Origin: Phycomyces blakesleeanus NRRL 1555(-)
Taxonomy: Eukaryota > Mucoromycota > Mucoromycetes > Mucorales > Phycomycetaceae
Direction of reading: 5' to 3'
NCBI RefSeq assembly: GCF_001638985.1
Contig: NW_017265138.1
Location: forward strand, 186,001 to 250,000
Length of the DNA stretch: 64,000 nucleotides
The notes beneath the pieces are model-generated. The model saw only the letters and a list, made by a program, of their open reading frames with translations. It searched no databases and had not been told where the DNA came from. Below are positions 38,201 to 50,171 of this stretch, in pieces; positions within the stretch are counted from its first letter, which is position 1, and every line of letters begins with the position of its first letter. Made by a program: the position numbers and the translations under genes.

Positions 38201-39126
38201 AATTCAATTTTTTTTAGAAATATATATATATATAAAAGGTCGTCAGGTATAAGGGTTATAAATCGGAGTAAAGTATAGTAGGGTGGAGTGGGGTGGAGTA
38301 GAGTGAAATGGAACGAAAAGAAAATCAAAGAAGCCAGTAAAAATGAAAGCGTAAGGGCAAAGTCATCTTGATCGGGGAGCTAGTATAAAGTAACCGATCT
38401 GCTGGACTACTCGATTATTGGACTACACTATATTTGCCTATTATTTCTAATGGTAAATGCGCCTTACCAAGATAATGCATTGTAGCGATACCAGCCTAAA
38501 TATATACATTAAATCACAGTAATGATGATAATCATTAGAGTACTAATAAAAAAAATTGGTTATACTTACACCAGCAAAGATACCGCTTGGAATGATTCGA
38601 GCCAGTCTGGCGTCTTCGGTTGTTCCAATGAATGCAAAGGCAATAAACATAGTGGCTATCACGACAACAAGACTGCTAACGGTGTAGCCAACTGCATACG
38701 ATAGTTGATATTGTTCACCGTCTGGGAGAATGATTGTCAGACTTTGGTTTCCAATAAAATGCATCGACCAAATGCTCACACCGCCCATAACAAAGGCAGC
38801 TACTGTGAGTAAAAACCTGGATACATTTATAAGACATTTAGATTATTATTAAGATTGTGATCATAATTGTAATCAGGCTTGTGATTATATATATACATAT
38901 AAAAGTGTAGGTTTACATTTACAAATAATTAAAATTGTTATTAAAAAAAACAGAAAATGAATGTTTTGTATATTCAATATTATTCTAACCAGTTGTAAAG
39001 GCCACTGAAGTGTGTACGTCTGGTAAATAGTTCAAGAGTTGTCTGTGCTCCAACAACTGATATAAGGTAACTAAGGAATATAATGCCTCCATCAAAATGC
39101 TGAATTAATGGAATAGAACGGTCCAT
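35210..39126 (-). CDS. MHYT-domain integral membrane protein with long cytoplasmic tail
   Basis: Six exons: 39126-38990, 38816-38570, 38495-38468, 38183-38001, 37910-37597 and 37498-35210, joining in frame to 1065 residues. The N-terminal 300 residues are hydrophobic with about seven membrane segments and three evenly spaced motifs, MHFIG (64), MHYLG (134) and MHYTG (200). This is the signature of the MHYT domain, proposed from bacterial proteins to bind a metal such as copper and sense a diatomic gas. Each motif falls at or near an exon junction. The last 760 residues are hydrophilic, with K/N/T/D repeats (YKYKNKNNK), Q runs and Ser/Pro-rich stretches. Two tail segments look folded (YIFLVKKLVRTKDLQRLL and PPFSLVVGPCQVILFKAHI). 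No kinase, cyclase or GGDEF domain is visible. A role as a membrane sensor is inference. Confidence 0.88.
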
Positions 39127-40108
39127 TATGTTTCTTTCTCTGTGTGTGTGTGTGCGTAGGTGTGTATATTGATTCTATTTCTTTTGAGTGTATAATGATA
39201 ATTGAAACAGTGATGACAATTATTATTATTATTATGAAAATGAGGATGAGAATGAGGATTGAAACTACAGAATGCAATGTATATATAATATGAAATGAAA
39301 TATGTAATATGTAGCTATGTGAGTGTGTATGTAAAATATGAATATAAATAGAGGGAGAAAGAGAAGAAAAATATGGGGAAAAAATGAAAAAAAAGAAGAA
39401 AAGAAGAAGAAGAAAAATAAGAAACTGTAGATAAATACAAATATATAAAAATCCCAAAAAAATATATATATATCCCAAAAATACACAAAATATAATAATA
39501 ATTTGTTGTTACTGGTACATTTCGATCGCATGGCAACCAAATATATGGAATTAATTATAATACATATACACATGTCATATAAATAACTTGATTATTACTA
39601 CTGTTATTTCACCATTCATTCATTCATTCATTCATTGACCTGAGTTTCTATAGGTAATTTCGGGTCTGAGCTTAATCATCTTAATCAGAAAGAAAAGAAG
39701 AAAAAGCTAGCAAAAAGGATATTTTTATTGAACAGTGCAACATATGAATTTATTTTATTTTAGTAAAAAAATAAAATAAAAAATCAACAATAGATCTTCA
39801 TATTAATATGTTTCAATTTCGATTAAATATAATATATATTATGACCTTGTCCTACTGTGTATATCTTGCTTTCTATTGAAATTCAACCACAAAAATGAAT
39901 GTATTTCAAAATCCAAGCTACACAAAATATTTGAATTTTTTTATATATATAAAAATAAAATGAAATATTAATTAGAGGCTCAATCTGATATATCTTGTAG
40001 GCTATGTGTGTGTATAAAAGAAATTTGCTCGTGCTTAAATCTTTATGAAATTTTGTTACCAATATTTATATCTTTTATGAATCAGAGCCAATATAATTAA
40101 AGAAATAA

Positions 40109-40139
<31 letters not shown>

Positions 40140-40263
40140 TTATATGTATAAAAGATTAGGAGAGAGATTTTTTTATTTTTAATACAGATATACACACAGT
40201 ACACTAATAACGGCCTACTACTACATTATTACTATTACTACTACTGGTTGCTGGTGCTGCTAT

Positions 40264-40295
<32 letters not shown>

Positions 40296-40422
40296 AAAAT
40301 ATTCTACGTCACAAAATATCCTTTTGAATGAATGGAAGGGGGTCCCTTTTTTTAATTTTTTTTTATTATTTCTTTTCTCTATACATAAAAAAAAAAGGAA
40401 TCATCCAAATCACTAAAGAACA
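39127..40422. other. Divergent intergenic region between MHYT gene and IDH1
   Basis: The two genes are transcribed away from each other, so this 1.3 kb holds both promoters. Visible are ATT/AAT runs (39219-39236), TTCA repeats (39613-39637), an (AT)n run (40107-40132) and ACT triplets (40262-40296). No gene is supported. Confidence 0.6.
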
Positions 40423-42554
40423 ATGTTGAGAACACTTGCCAGACCCTTGATTGCCACCACTCCTAGAGTAAGCAAATGAAATAAAGCCAGAAAAATTGGG
40501 AACAGTTTTATATTAGATATACAATAGGAATAAGAATAGCACACGAAAAAGTGTATATATATGTGTGTGTTTATATGTTTATATGTTTTTGGTTTTTGGT
40601 TTTTGGTTTTTTTTTCTGGTGTGGAATCTCAGTATACTCATTAAGCAAGGTTCAATTTATTTATATATCTATTGTTGTAGTCTATTATCACGCGCAGCTT
40701 TGCTTCCACAAATGCCACTTTAGCAGTTTCGCCTGGTGAGCAAGCAGTGAGTAAAAAAAAAATAACTGTGTATAAACGCTTGTCTGTACACAAAAGAACG
40801 AAAGGAAGAAAAGAGGGGAAAAAACCGACGGAAACCTAACAATTAAACCTCTTTTCTATTCTCCAATAAATTTGTGCTGTGCTGTGCTGTGCTGTGCTGT
40901 GTATCTATAAATCTTTAGGCTCAGGTTAGAGACCAGACAAAGACCTTGGTTACTCTTATTCCTGGTGATGGTGTTGGAAAGGAACTCGCAGAGTCTGTCA
41001 AGGCTGTATTTTCTGCTGCAAATGTTCCAGTTGAATGGGAACAGTTTGACCTCTCGGGTCATGTTGATTTGAACGACAAGCTCATGAAGGAAACCTTGGC
41101 ATCTCTTCGCCGCAACAAGGTCGGTCTCAAGGGTATCTTGTACACACCTGTCTCTAGACTCGGCCATGCTTCATTCAACGTTTCCATGAGAAAGGTAAAA
41201 TGATAATAAGAAATAATGCAGGTTTCTTGTACATATACTTGAATTATTAATTATAACTATAAATTTAGGATTTGGATATTTATGCTTCAACATCCTTGGT
41301 TCGTAACATGCCAGGTGTTCCTTCGCGCTTCAAGAACATTGATCTCGCTATCATTCGTGAAAACACAGAGGGAGAATACTCGGGACTCGAGCACCAGGTA
41401 ATATATATATATATAAATATGCATATGTGCACACACACACATTGTTGGATAAACTCTGTATCAATAAATTGTTACTCATCAGTTTCTATTCTAGTCAATC
41501 CCAGGTATCGTAGAATCCTTAAAGATCGTGACCCGCACCAAAACCGAGCGTATTGCTCGTTTCGCTTTCGACTTCGCACTCAAGAACAACCGTAAGAAGG
41601 TTACTTGTATCCACAAGGCAAACATCATGTAAGGCATCTTTAGTATCACTTCTATTTAGCCTTTTGTGTTGCATAGATATATGGGGAGTGGCTTTCTAAA
41701 CTTAGAATATACTCTTCTTTTTTCTTCTTCTTTTTCTGCATTTGTGATTGTGTTTGCGTCTGTAAGGAAACTCGGTGATGGTCTCTTCCTCAACACCTGT
41801 CGTGAGGTTGCCAAGGAATACAGCCTGAATGGTATTGAGTTCAATGACATGATTGTCGATAACGCCTCTATGCAATTGGTCTCTCGCCCTCAGCAATTCG
41901 ACGTGATGGTTATGCCTAACTTGTACGGCAGCATTCTCTCCAACATTGGAGCTGGTTTGGTTGGTGGTCCTGGTATCATTCCTGGATCCAACTTTGGTCG
42001 TGAATATGCTGTCTTTGAGCCCGTAAGTTTTTTTTCTTTTTCTCTCCTTTCTTTTTTGTTGCACGACCATGCATTTATGTTACAACACAATATTGTACAA
42101 TGTTTCTCACAAACACACAAACGTATATCTATCTATTGTTGTTGTCTAATTACTTAGGGATGTCGTCATGTTGGTGCTGACATCGGAGGAAGTAACATCG
42201 CTAACCCTACCGCCATGTTGCTCAGCTCTGTCATGATGTTGAGACACCTTGGATTGGCTGAACATGCCAACACTATCTCTAATGCTGTCTACACCACTGT
42301 CCAGTCTGGTCATGTAAGTTATAAGTCAATCTAACATTTAATCTCTAGGAGCGGGGAGGAACGGAGCGCGGGGGAGAAAAGGGGCATATTCCTTTATATT
42401 CCTTTATTTTTTCACCTTCATTCTCTTTCTTACCTTTTGGTGCTTGTATTTTATATATGTATTAATTTGCTGTTCTTTATAGTCCAACACTCGCGACATG
42501 GGTGGAAAGAGCTCTACTACTGAATTCACAAAGGCTGTCATTGCTGCTCTTTAA
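40423..42554 (+). CDS. IDH1: Mitochondrial NAD-isocitrate dehydrogenase, regulatory (IDH1-type) subunit
   Basis: Eight exons: 40423-40467, 40681-40746, 40919-41194, 41269-41397, 41495-41628, 41767-42022, 42158-42313 and 42483-42554, giving 377 residues. The basic, hydroxylated N-terminus ([15 protein letters not shown] then ITRSFAST) is a mitochondrial presequence encoded by the two short first exons. The isopropylmalate/isocitrate dehydrogenase core is complete: [54 protein letters not shown] and FEPGCRHVG. In the isocitrate loop ([17 protein letters not shown]), the Arg that catalytic IDH2 subunits have in ANVRP is replaced by Ser. The C-terminus [15 protein letters not shown] is IDH1-like. 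It should therefore be the allosteric subunit (citrate/AMP-binding in yeast) of the IDH1-IDH2 octamer in the TCA cycle. The IDH2 partner is not in this window. Confidence 0.95.
40876..40900. repeat. Pentanucleotide microsatellite (GCTGT)5 in IDH1 intron 2
   Basis: Five copies of GCTGT lie 18 bases before the exon-3 acceptor AG at 40917-40918, occupying the usual branch-site zone. Confidence 0.9.
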
Positions 42555-43543
42555 TATATATATATATATAACAAAAATATAATATAATATAATATATATA
42601 ATAAAATAAAATAAAATAAAAATTATTTATACACACAATATATAAATACATATATAAAATAAAAATGCTGTCAAATTGGGACAAATGTTTTTGTTCAACC
42701 CGCGCTTAGATAGATGTTTTTATTTATTTTATTTATTCTTCCTTGGTGATACAGTAGACTGAGATTGGATTGCAACATCTTGTGCACGTGAGATGAATAC
42801 ATATTTAATGTAGGGTCCGTTCTTACTCACTTTTTAGTAGTTATATTATATATATTTTAAAATGAACAATTTGTGTTTTCTGTCCAAAATTTTGAAACAC
42901 GCGTTGGATTCATATATTTATCAGATAAAATAAAATGAAAAATAATATTAGAAATTAAAAAAGAAAGGCTGTAACATATCATATACATTTGTATAACATA
43001 GCGACATCTCGATTCCTTTGTATATATATTAAACACGAATAATCTCATTAAAGCAAATATGTTTACTAATCACTTGTACCTATGTACCTATGTACCTATA
43101 TATCTATATCTACTATGTACGTATATACAACCGTATTATTGGGGATTTTTATTCATTCAAAAGATTTCTTCTTTTAAGAATTGAAACATTTGTATTGATA
43201 GGATCTTCTTTTGTTCCTTGTCCGCTAAAAACAATAAATGCCTCATCTCTTTATATATATACACACGTTCATGTTTAACAGAAAGAATCCTTCTTTGTTT
43301 TCTTCTTTAGAAGCGGCTTTAAAAAAAATAACAATAATCTACATTTTATTTATTTATTTAATGGAGTAGGTATAAGTACCTATATACTGGTTTATGGCAC
43401 ATATTTGTAAGACCTATCTCAAAGTAATCTATTGGCACAAAATATTATAAAATGTCTTTATATATTGAAAATTATATTAAATTCTAGAAAACAAAAACAA
43501 AAAAAAAGAAAAGAAAAGAGATATATGTATATTAATTTAATCA
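42555..43543. other. Convergent 3' intergenic region between IDH1 and SLC35F
   Basis: Both flanking genes end here. TA- and AAAAT-rich runs follow the IDH1 stop (42553-42620). No gene is seen. Confidence 0.6.
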
Positions 43544-43733
43544 TTAAACAGATTCAGACGGTGAAATAGATCTGTATGATCCTCCAGATGTCTTAATGAT
43601 CTGCTCTTCTAGAACCGAATCACTAGATATATACGGTGACATGTTATAGGTCGTTACTCCACAAAGCACAAGAGCATAGGCTAGTGGATAAAACGATGGC
43701 ATCTAATGAAACGAATTTTAGAAATACTACCAA

Positions 43734-43775
<42 letters not shown>

Positions 43776-45572
43776 ATTTGTATTTACCTTTGCACCTAAA
43801 AATACAAGACCTGCCACCAGAGAATAAAAGTTACTTGTCATTAAACTCATGCTCATAAAAGTTGCACTCGAAAGACGATAAAGAGTAGGAGCAAGCGAGT
43901 ACATGCTGAACAGGCAAAACACATAGACTCCAACAAGACCAGCTTATTTACACAACCACTCATTAGTCACATACAATAATAATAATAATAATAATAATAA
44001 TATACCTATTGTCCAAGTCCACTCAATAGAAACCAATTTTTCGTGCTCATAATAAAATCTAAAATATGTATGAATTTGTATATAAATTGGACCCTTTAAT
44101 TAGTGTTACTCTCAAAGACCGATTGTGTTACTCACGCTTGAAATCCACAGATAATTGAACCCCAAAAACCAGCTCTACTGAGGAACTCCTGAGCTGGATA
44201 ATGCACCACAAGATACTCTTCGGTTACATTGCTAACGGCATAAAGTGTGGCACTTAACAGCTACAATACGCATATATATATATGTATAAGTACGCATAAT
44301 TTTGTTAATTGGTCAATAATCTTGAAAAAATCATATTATATCATATCATATCATATCAGATAATCAAACTTACGCACACAATATCCCCTATCCAGCTGTG
44401 ATTATCTAAATACATTTTACAAATCAATGAATCAATGAATCAAGGCATGAATATAAGAGGATGTCCCGACCGTTCGGATCAAGAAATCCCATTATTCGTT
44501 CCAACTACAACCATTAGACTTTTCTCCTCTCTTTCTATTTCTCATACTTAAATATTTATAGATGTATTATACCTGTGGATCCTTGCTGACCTGCCACATC
44601 TGACCAAATCAGCATCCCCAACCCAGCCAGGCAAAGAAAAACTCCTGCAAAGTGGGTCAAATTGTAACGAGCACCCAGAAATGCTATAGACAGCAACATG
44701 ATACAAGGAAGTGTCCATGATGATAGAATAAGGGCAGACAATACTGATGTACTTTTAAAAGCCAATACTGCCAGAACATTGGCTACACACACCCATACAC
44801 CCATACATCCATACACATGTATGCACATTTATATATACATATGTATAAATATATGATTATGATTATGATTATTATTATGATATTACATTTTTTTAAAGAA
44901 AAAAAAGAAGTAGTAGAAGAAGAAGTATATTATTAATGTTAAAATAAAATAAAAATTGGTATTTGAATTAATATATAAAGAAGTGTTTAATTTGAAACTG
45001 ATACCATTATTTCTTGCTTCTTCTTCTTCTTTTTTTACCTTGAACATCTGCAAATGAGTATCCAAGGACTAGAATATAAAAAAAGAGAAAGGGGTGAATA
45101 ATGTATAATTTGATACACAGCATATATACATATATACAGATAGATATATAGATAATTTACAATTTGGATAACTATATCTATATCTATCTGTGTATTATGT
45201 TATCTATGATATTTGTGCTCGATTTAATAATTTACATTTCCAGCCTCCCACCGAGTGCTGCTCTAGTTCATGTTCATGTTCATGTTCATGTTCATGTTCA
45301 TCTTCATTCTCATGTCCATGTTCCTGGTCTCGTTCTCGGTCTTGGTCTTGGTCTCGTTTAATTGACGTTTTGAAAACACCATAGACAATAGCCAGTAAAA
45401 GATAATTACAAAAGTTTTGTGTGAATGGAATGCTGACAGAATGATGCTGCCATAATGCTGATGAAGCTGAACTTGTGGCAGTGATGCACAATGAGAGAAC
45501 TTGGCCAAGACAGACAGACAGGATCCACCGTTTTTTCTGAGGAATCGTGCGATCCACCCAATCGAGTACCAT
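43544..45572 (-). CDS. SLC35F1/F2-like solute transporter (drug/metabolite transporter superfamily)
   Basis: About eight exons run from the ATG at 45572 to the TAA at 43544. The protein is a ten-helix-type transporter matching SLC35F1/F2: FLGYSFADVQANVLA, STSVLSALILSSWTLPCIMLLSIAFLGARY, HFAGVFLCLAGLGMLIWSD, WIGDIVCLLSATLYAVSN, VTEEYLV, PAQEFLSRAGFWGSIICG, and a final pair of helices with YSLVAGLVFLGA. SLC35F members are multi-pass carriers of the secretory pathway or plasma membrane; human SLC35F2 moves queuosine-type compounds, but the substrate here is unknown. The loop between helices 2 and 3 is unusual: a D/R/E-rich stretch followed by seven Glu-His repeats, encoded by a TTCATG hexamer array (45267-45300). 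Confidence 0.85.
45267..45300. repeat. Coding hexanucleotide array (TTCATG)n
   Basis: On the minus strand it encodes alternating Glu and His in a transporter loop. A related CTCGTT/CTTGGT array at 45326-45356 encodes the neighbouring Asp/Arg/Glu-rich stretch. Confidence 0.85.
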
Positions 45573-46461
45573 TAAAAGAGATTCCTTTACACAAAATGCT
45601 TTCTTTCTTTAATTGTTTAAAGATATATATAATATATAAATAATATATAAATAAATAAATAATAGAGAAAGAAAGAAAGCAAAAGAAAAGGGAAAAAAAA
45701 GGAAGGAAGGAGGGAGAGAACCAATTGATTGGGTCTAACGAGAGTGTTCTGCAACGTTCTTATTAAATCTTGTCTTATCTTGTCTTGCTTTGGACTTTTT
45801 TTTTTTCTTAATAGTGTCAAGCTTTGGGCACAATTTTTTTTTTTTTTTTTTTTTTTACTTTTGAGAGTCAGGGCTGAGGGAGAACAGACTGTATTGCCTA
45901 GAAACACAGTTACATATATAATGTACATATAAATATAAATATATATTTGTAGCTGTTTATATAGGGTTACTATTATTATTGTTTTTTGGGGGTTGGTTGG
46001 GGACTGAATTATAGACCATTAAACGAATATACTCATGTGTATATGAGTATATTTATGTTTGAAAATCAATTCATTTCTCTTATCAACACATAAACAAAAT
46101 TGACCAAGCACAACATGACTGTGCCCAGTGACTGTCTCATGAAAGTACACAAATCCGAATGTACATTTATATACTTATACACACATACATACACTCCTTC
46201 TACCTCTCTCCTTTTCGTATACATACTCAATAATAAAGAGTAAGAGAATATCCTTATCACAGTTTATAAAAAACCCAACCCAGTTTATGAATGTATCCGC
46301 AAAGAAGATCCATCAAAATAGATACAATAGAGATATTTACCGTGATATTTAAAGAAATATATATTAAAAAAAATATAAAGGAACTTAGGACAATAAGTCC
46401 TTCGTACTAGTTTTTTTATAAAGAATTTGGTAAAATCATTAAAGAACTATAGTTTGTTTCT
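45573..46461. other. Intergenic region between RPS27 and SLC35F
   Basis: No gene is supported. Contents include the SLC35F promoter side with AG-rich and T-rich tracts (45661-45720, 45836-45857) and TA-rich DNA. Confidence 0.6.
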
Positions 46462-47429
46462 TTAGTTGTTCTTTCTGCGGAAAGAAGAACCTATAACAAA
46501 AATAATTTCAGAAAGTATACATTAGACACCAAAAATTCTTTCTTCATATATGCACAAATACGCGTCTTCTCTAAAAAAAAAACTATTACCCCCTTCCACT
46601 TTGCCTGTTTTCCAATAAAAACAAATAAACAAACAATATATTTACCTTCGGTCAAACGGGCTTTACCACCAGTGGGCTGGCAGAGGACAGTACCGCAGGA
46701 CGAGCACAAGACAACAGTCTGGGCGTGGGAGAAGACAGTGCTGATGTTCAAACATCCGGGGCACTTGACATCCATGAAGTAGGAGTTGGGAGACTGTACG
46801 AGTCTCTTAAGCTTGTGAGAGCGCTTCTCATGCTCGATGGAGGGGTTCAGGAGATCGACGGCCAACTATTATTATCCGTAGTTCAAAGTAGAGTGATTGT
46901 TTACAAGAACAATATGTAGGTAGGTAGGTAGGTAGGAAGGTAGGTATTTGTAGGTAGGCATGCGTGTATATGTATATACATGTATAGAAAAGTATAATAA
47001 AAGTTATTGATTAATAAACGTTCATTTCTTTATTTATTCCACAATTATCAATGTATAATCATAAAGAAAAAGTCGAGTTTGGCTTTTTTGGATGGGTTTG
47101 GTTGGTGTATAAATCGTATTAAAAAAAACAATAATGAATTGTGATTTGTTGAAGGTATTTGATAAGGCATATTTGTATGTTTTCTTTTCTTTTTCTTGTT
47201 TATGGGTTCAAAAAAAAAAGGTGATTCCATTTGTTGTGCGATTATTTTATTGGAAGTCAACATGGTAGCATGATGTGTGGTATGTGTATGTATATATATA
47301 TATATATATAATTTTCTTTTGTCTTCCATCAAAAAAAATTGGGGTACTTCTTTATCCATCTACCCTTCTAATACATCCATCCATCCAAAAACCCAACAAA
47401 AACGACGAGTAATCCATACTTACAGTCAT
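46462..47429 (-). CDS. RPS27: 40S ribosomal protein S27 (eS27)
   Basis: Three coding exons: 47429-47424 (only ATGACT), 46865-46646 and 46490-46462. They give exactly 84 residues, the usual eS27 length. eS27 is a small zinc-finger protein of the 40S subunit. The zinc site CPGC...CSSC is intact (Cys pairs in DVKCPGC and LCSSCGTV), as are the highly conserved [30 protein letters not shown] and GGKARLTEG. The C-terminus is GSSFRRKNN, where animals have GCSFRRKQH. The first exon was chosen because ATGACT is followed by a perfect GTAAGT donor and supplies the Met-Thr that precedes LAVDLLNPS. The first intron is 558 nt, long for this window, as is common in fungal ribosomal protein genes. Confidence 0.95.
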
Positions 47430-47844
47430 ATTGCTGTGTCGAAGGCTTGGTGAAAAGGGAAGACTTTATTGCACCGAGGCCCACATCAATTTTGTAGAGT
47501 TCCGGCGGGGTTTGCGGTTTTGCGTCGGTATCTGAAAAATACCCATACATATGAAAGAGATTTGATTTCTACAAGAGAAAAATAACAACGAGAGTTATAT
47601 ATGTAGCTATTACTTTATTTGCCTTGATAAACAAGTATATTCAAAATATACAATCCTTATTACTCTTAGTAATAAAAATTCAGAATTAATAGAATATTTA
47701 TATGGATATATAGGTACATGTGTGGGTAATGCGTTCAAAGCCACTTGAGATAGAGAGATAGAGAGATAGAAATGTATTATGTACTTTGTATTGATTTATT
47801 TTAGAATACTTTGATTTAAATATAATTTTTGTTGTTGTATTCTA
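47430..47844. other. Intergenic region between MFS transporter and RPS27
   Basis: Only 415 bases separate the RPS27 start from the MFS stop, so it holds the RPS27 promoter and 5' leader. A GATA/GAGA run lies at 47750-47769. No other gene is seen. Confidence 0.6.
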
Positions 47845-49947
47845 TCATGCTTTTTCTGGTTGATTCTTGGTCCTTAAAGGTCTTGCCTTCTCGCCATTTG
47901 GAGCCAACAGAACACATATTGTCGCAAAGCCTGTCAAAGCAAGTGTGACATACCACATACGCAAATAGCTCCCAGTAGTGTCATAGACTCTACCAGCAAC
48001 ATATGCACCGATGAAGCCACCAACTTGATGACCTATTCGTCAAATACATTAGTTTTACGAGCCAATAGAAAGAAATTGAACATTACATATATATATGCAT
48101 GTAAATATAAAAATACTTGCCAACAAAAGATAAAGAAAACAAGGTACCAATATACTCATGTCCAAAGATGTCACTGATAAATTGAGTCATTGGCGGTACA
48201 GTTGACAGCCAACAAATCTATGTAAAATTAAATATAAAAATAAGCAAAATAGAAAATAAAAAGGGTTTTGATTATCTAAGTTAGTCAATTCAATCAACTT
48301 ACTCCAACAAAGACTGAAAACACAAAAGCTGTTCCAATAGATAATGGTGTCCACAGCAGAACAACGGTCATAATGACTCTTCCAAAGAAGAGACCAGCAA
48401 GAGTATACTTTGGTCTGATGATAGTATTAAGATATCCAGTCAGAATTGTACCAAGCATGGAACCCAAACCAATGACAGAGATAGTCCATGCTAACACAAT
48501 GATTTTTTTATAAAAAAAAACATAAAGAAAATAAGGGTTTATATTTAAGTTTTCTTTTGTTTGTTTTGTTTTGGATTTTAATAGACTCTATATAAAAAAA
48601 TAATAATATTTACCTCCAATTGAAGAACTAATACCATGATCTTCCTATTTTACATAGTTTTTTTTTAAGACAAAGCAAAAATGATGTAAATTATAAGTAA
48701 AAATTAAGATGACATTTCTTTGAAACATGATGTGCAAATGCACGCACATACAAATAGAAATATAAATACACCTCTAATTGAATGAATGCAGAACCTACCA
48801 AATAAGCAGGAAAATGCGTAGATATAAATGAAACGTGGAAACCACAGACAAAGAAGGCTGCTGAGATGAGTAAGAAGGATGAGTTCGTCATAGCCTTAGC
48901 GATAACTGCCATAACCCCATTAGAATCCTCTGCTTCCGATTCTTCAGAAGACGCTGGTTTCTCAACGTGTTCTCTTCCCGCCTTTTCTTTTTCGCTGATA
49001 TCTTCTGTAGTACAGACGACTTCTTTAGGGGTTTCGATTGAGTCAACCTCGGGTTCGGCAAGTACGCGAGGCATTGTTTTAAGAAAAATGCTAAGAGGAG
49101 CTAGTCCAACCATTATGGCGCCTAACCCCGGAATAATAACACAAAATACATGGTTATTTCAAGTAATCTAGTCTATTTTTTCTATTTGTATTTATATATA
49201 TAAAAAGACTTTTCGTATTGTATTACACTGAATTTTATTCTAGTTATTTTATCTATATATTTATCTATTTATCTATCTATTTATATGTATATGAGTATAT
49301 ATATATATTGTTGCTGCTACTGCTAATGTTACTGTTACTGCTACTACTTCTGCTGCTGTTGATCTTTTGTCGTACTTACCAAGTACTAGTGAAGTGTTCT
49401 TCCAGCCGATGCTTTCGATCATTGCTCTTGCAATTGGTAAGAAACAGCATTGACCGAAACTGCCGAAACTTGATACGATACCAAAAGCCATCTTTTGTCG
49501 TTTGCTATGGAGAGGGAGACGGCGTCCAATGGCTCCAAGAACGATTGGGAAGGAGTTCATGCCAGCAGAAACTCCCACAACAACGCCCATACTGAAGATA
49601 AACAAGCCCGAAGAACCGGACGAGCCGTACATTATGAAACACCCCACACCATAAAATACGCTTCCTACGAAAATTGTCATTCCGAATCCAAATTTTCGTT
49701 CGGCTAGATAAACCAGAAATGGTTGAGCAAATCCAAAAAACAGTTGTAAAAGGGCCGCGGCTATGGAGAAAGATGTGCGATCCCAGCCTGTCTCTCGGGT
49801 TACTGGAATCAAGAAGAGACCAAACGTTTGGCGGATACCGGTTGAAGCCCAAAGGATTAATGAACCAGCAATACAGGACGCAATGGCTGATTCTGTCCAT
49901 TGAGCCAAGGGTTTCTTTGGAACCGTCAATTGACTGCTTGTGCTCAT
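47845..49947 (-). CDS. Major facilitator superfamily transporter (monocarboxylate/OFA-like)
   Basis: About seven exons run from the ATG at 49947 to the TGA at 47845. The protein begins with a first helix SCIAGSLILWASTGIRQTF and the signature GLFLIPVTRETGWDRTSFS, typical of the monocarboxylate porter and oxalate/formate antiporter branches of MFS. About six helices follow to IGWKNTSLVLG. Then comes a charged central loop rich in Glu and Ser (EDISEKEKAGREHVEKP) and a second helical half (ISAAFFVCGFHVSFISTHFP, ISVIGLGSMLGTILTGYL, FSLSFVGHQVGGFIGAYVAG). The HQ-GG-x-G-A helix resembles OFA/MCT helix 11. It is predicted to be a 12-helix plasma- or mitochondrial-membrane carrier of small organic acids; substrate and direction are not determinable. 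No frameshift was noticed. Confidence 0.88.
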
Positions 49948-50133
49948 GCTTTTATTTAATGGACAAAAAATATGAAAGGAAGAAATAGGTCAATAGATCA
50001 ATAGGTCAATAAGAAAGAGCGTGCGTGAATTGATAAAAGAAAGAAAAAAGACAAATAGGAGATAAATAAGAAAGGGGAAGAAAGTAAAATATACAATTGA
50101 AAGAGGTCTTGTTGGATTATTCCTTTGTTTCTC

Positions 50134-50171
<38 letters not shown>

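Noticed and set aside
41200..42554. IDH1-like gene considered as the catalytic IDH2 or as isopropylmalate dehydrogenase
   Set aside because: The ANVRP Arg of catalytic subunits is replaced in YASTSLV, and the C-terminus and presequence match the IDH1 regulatory type.
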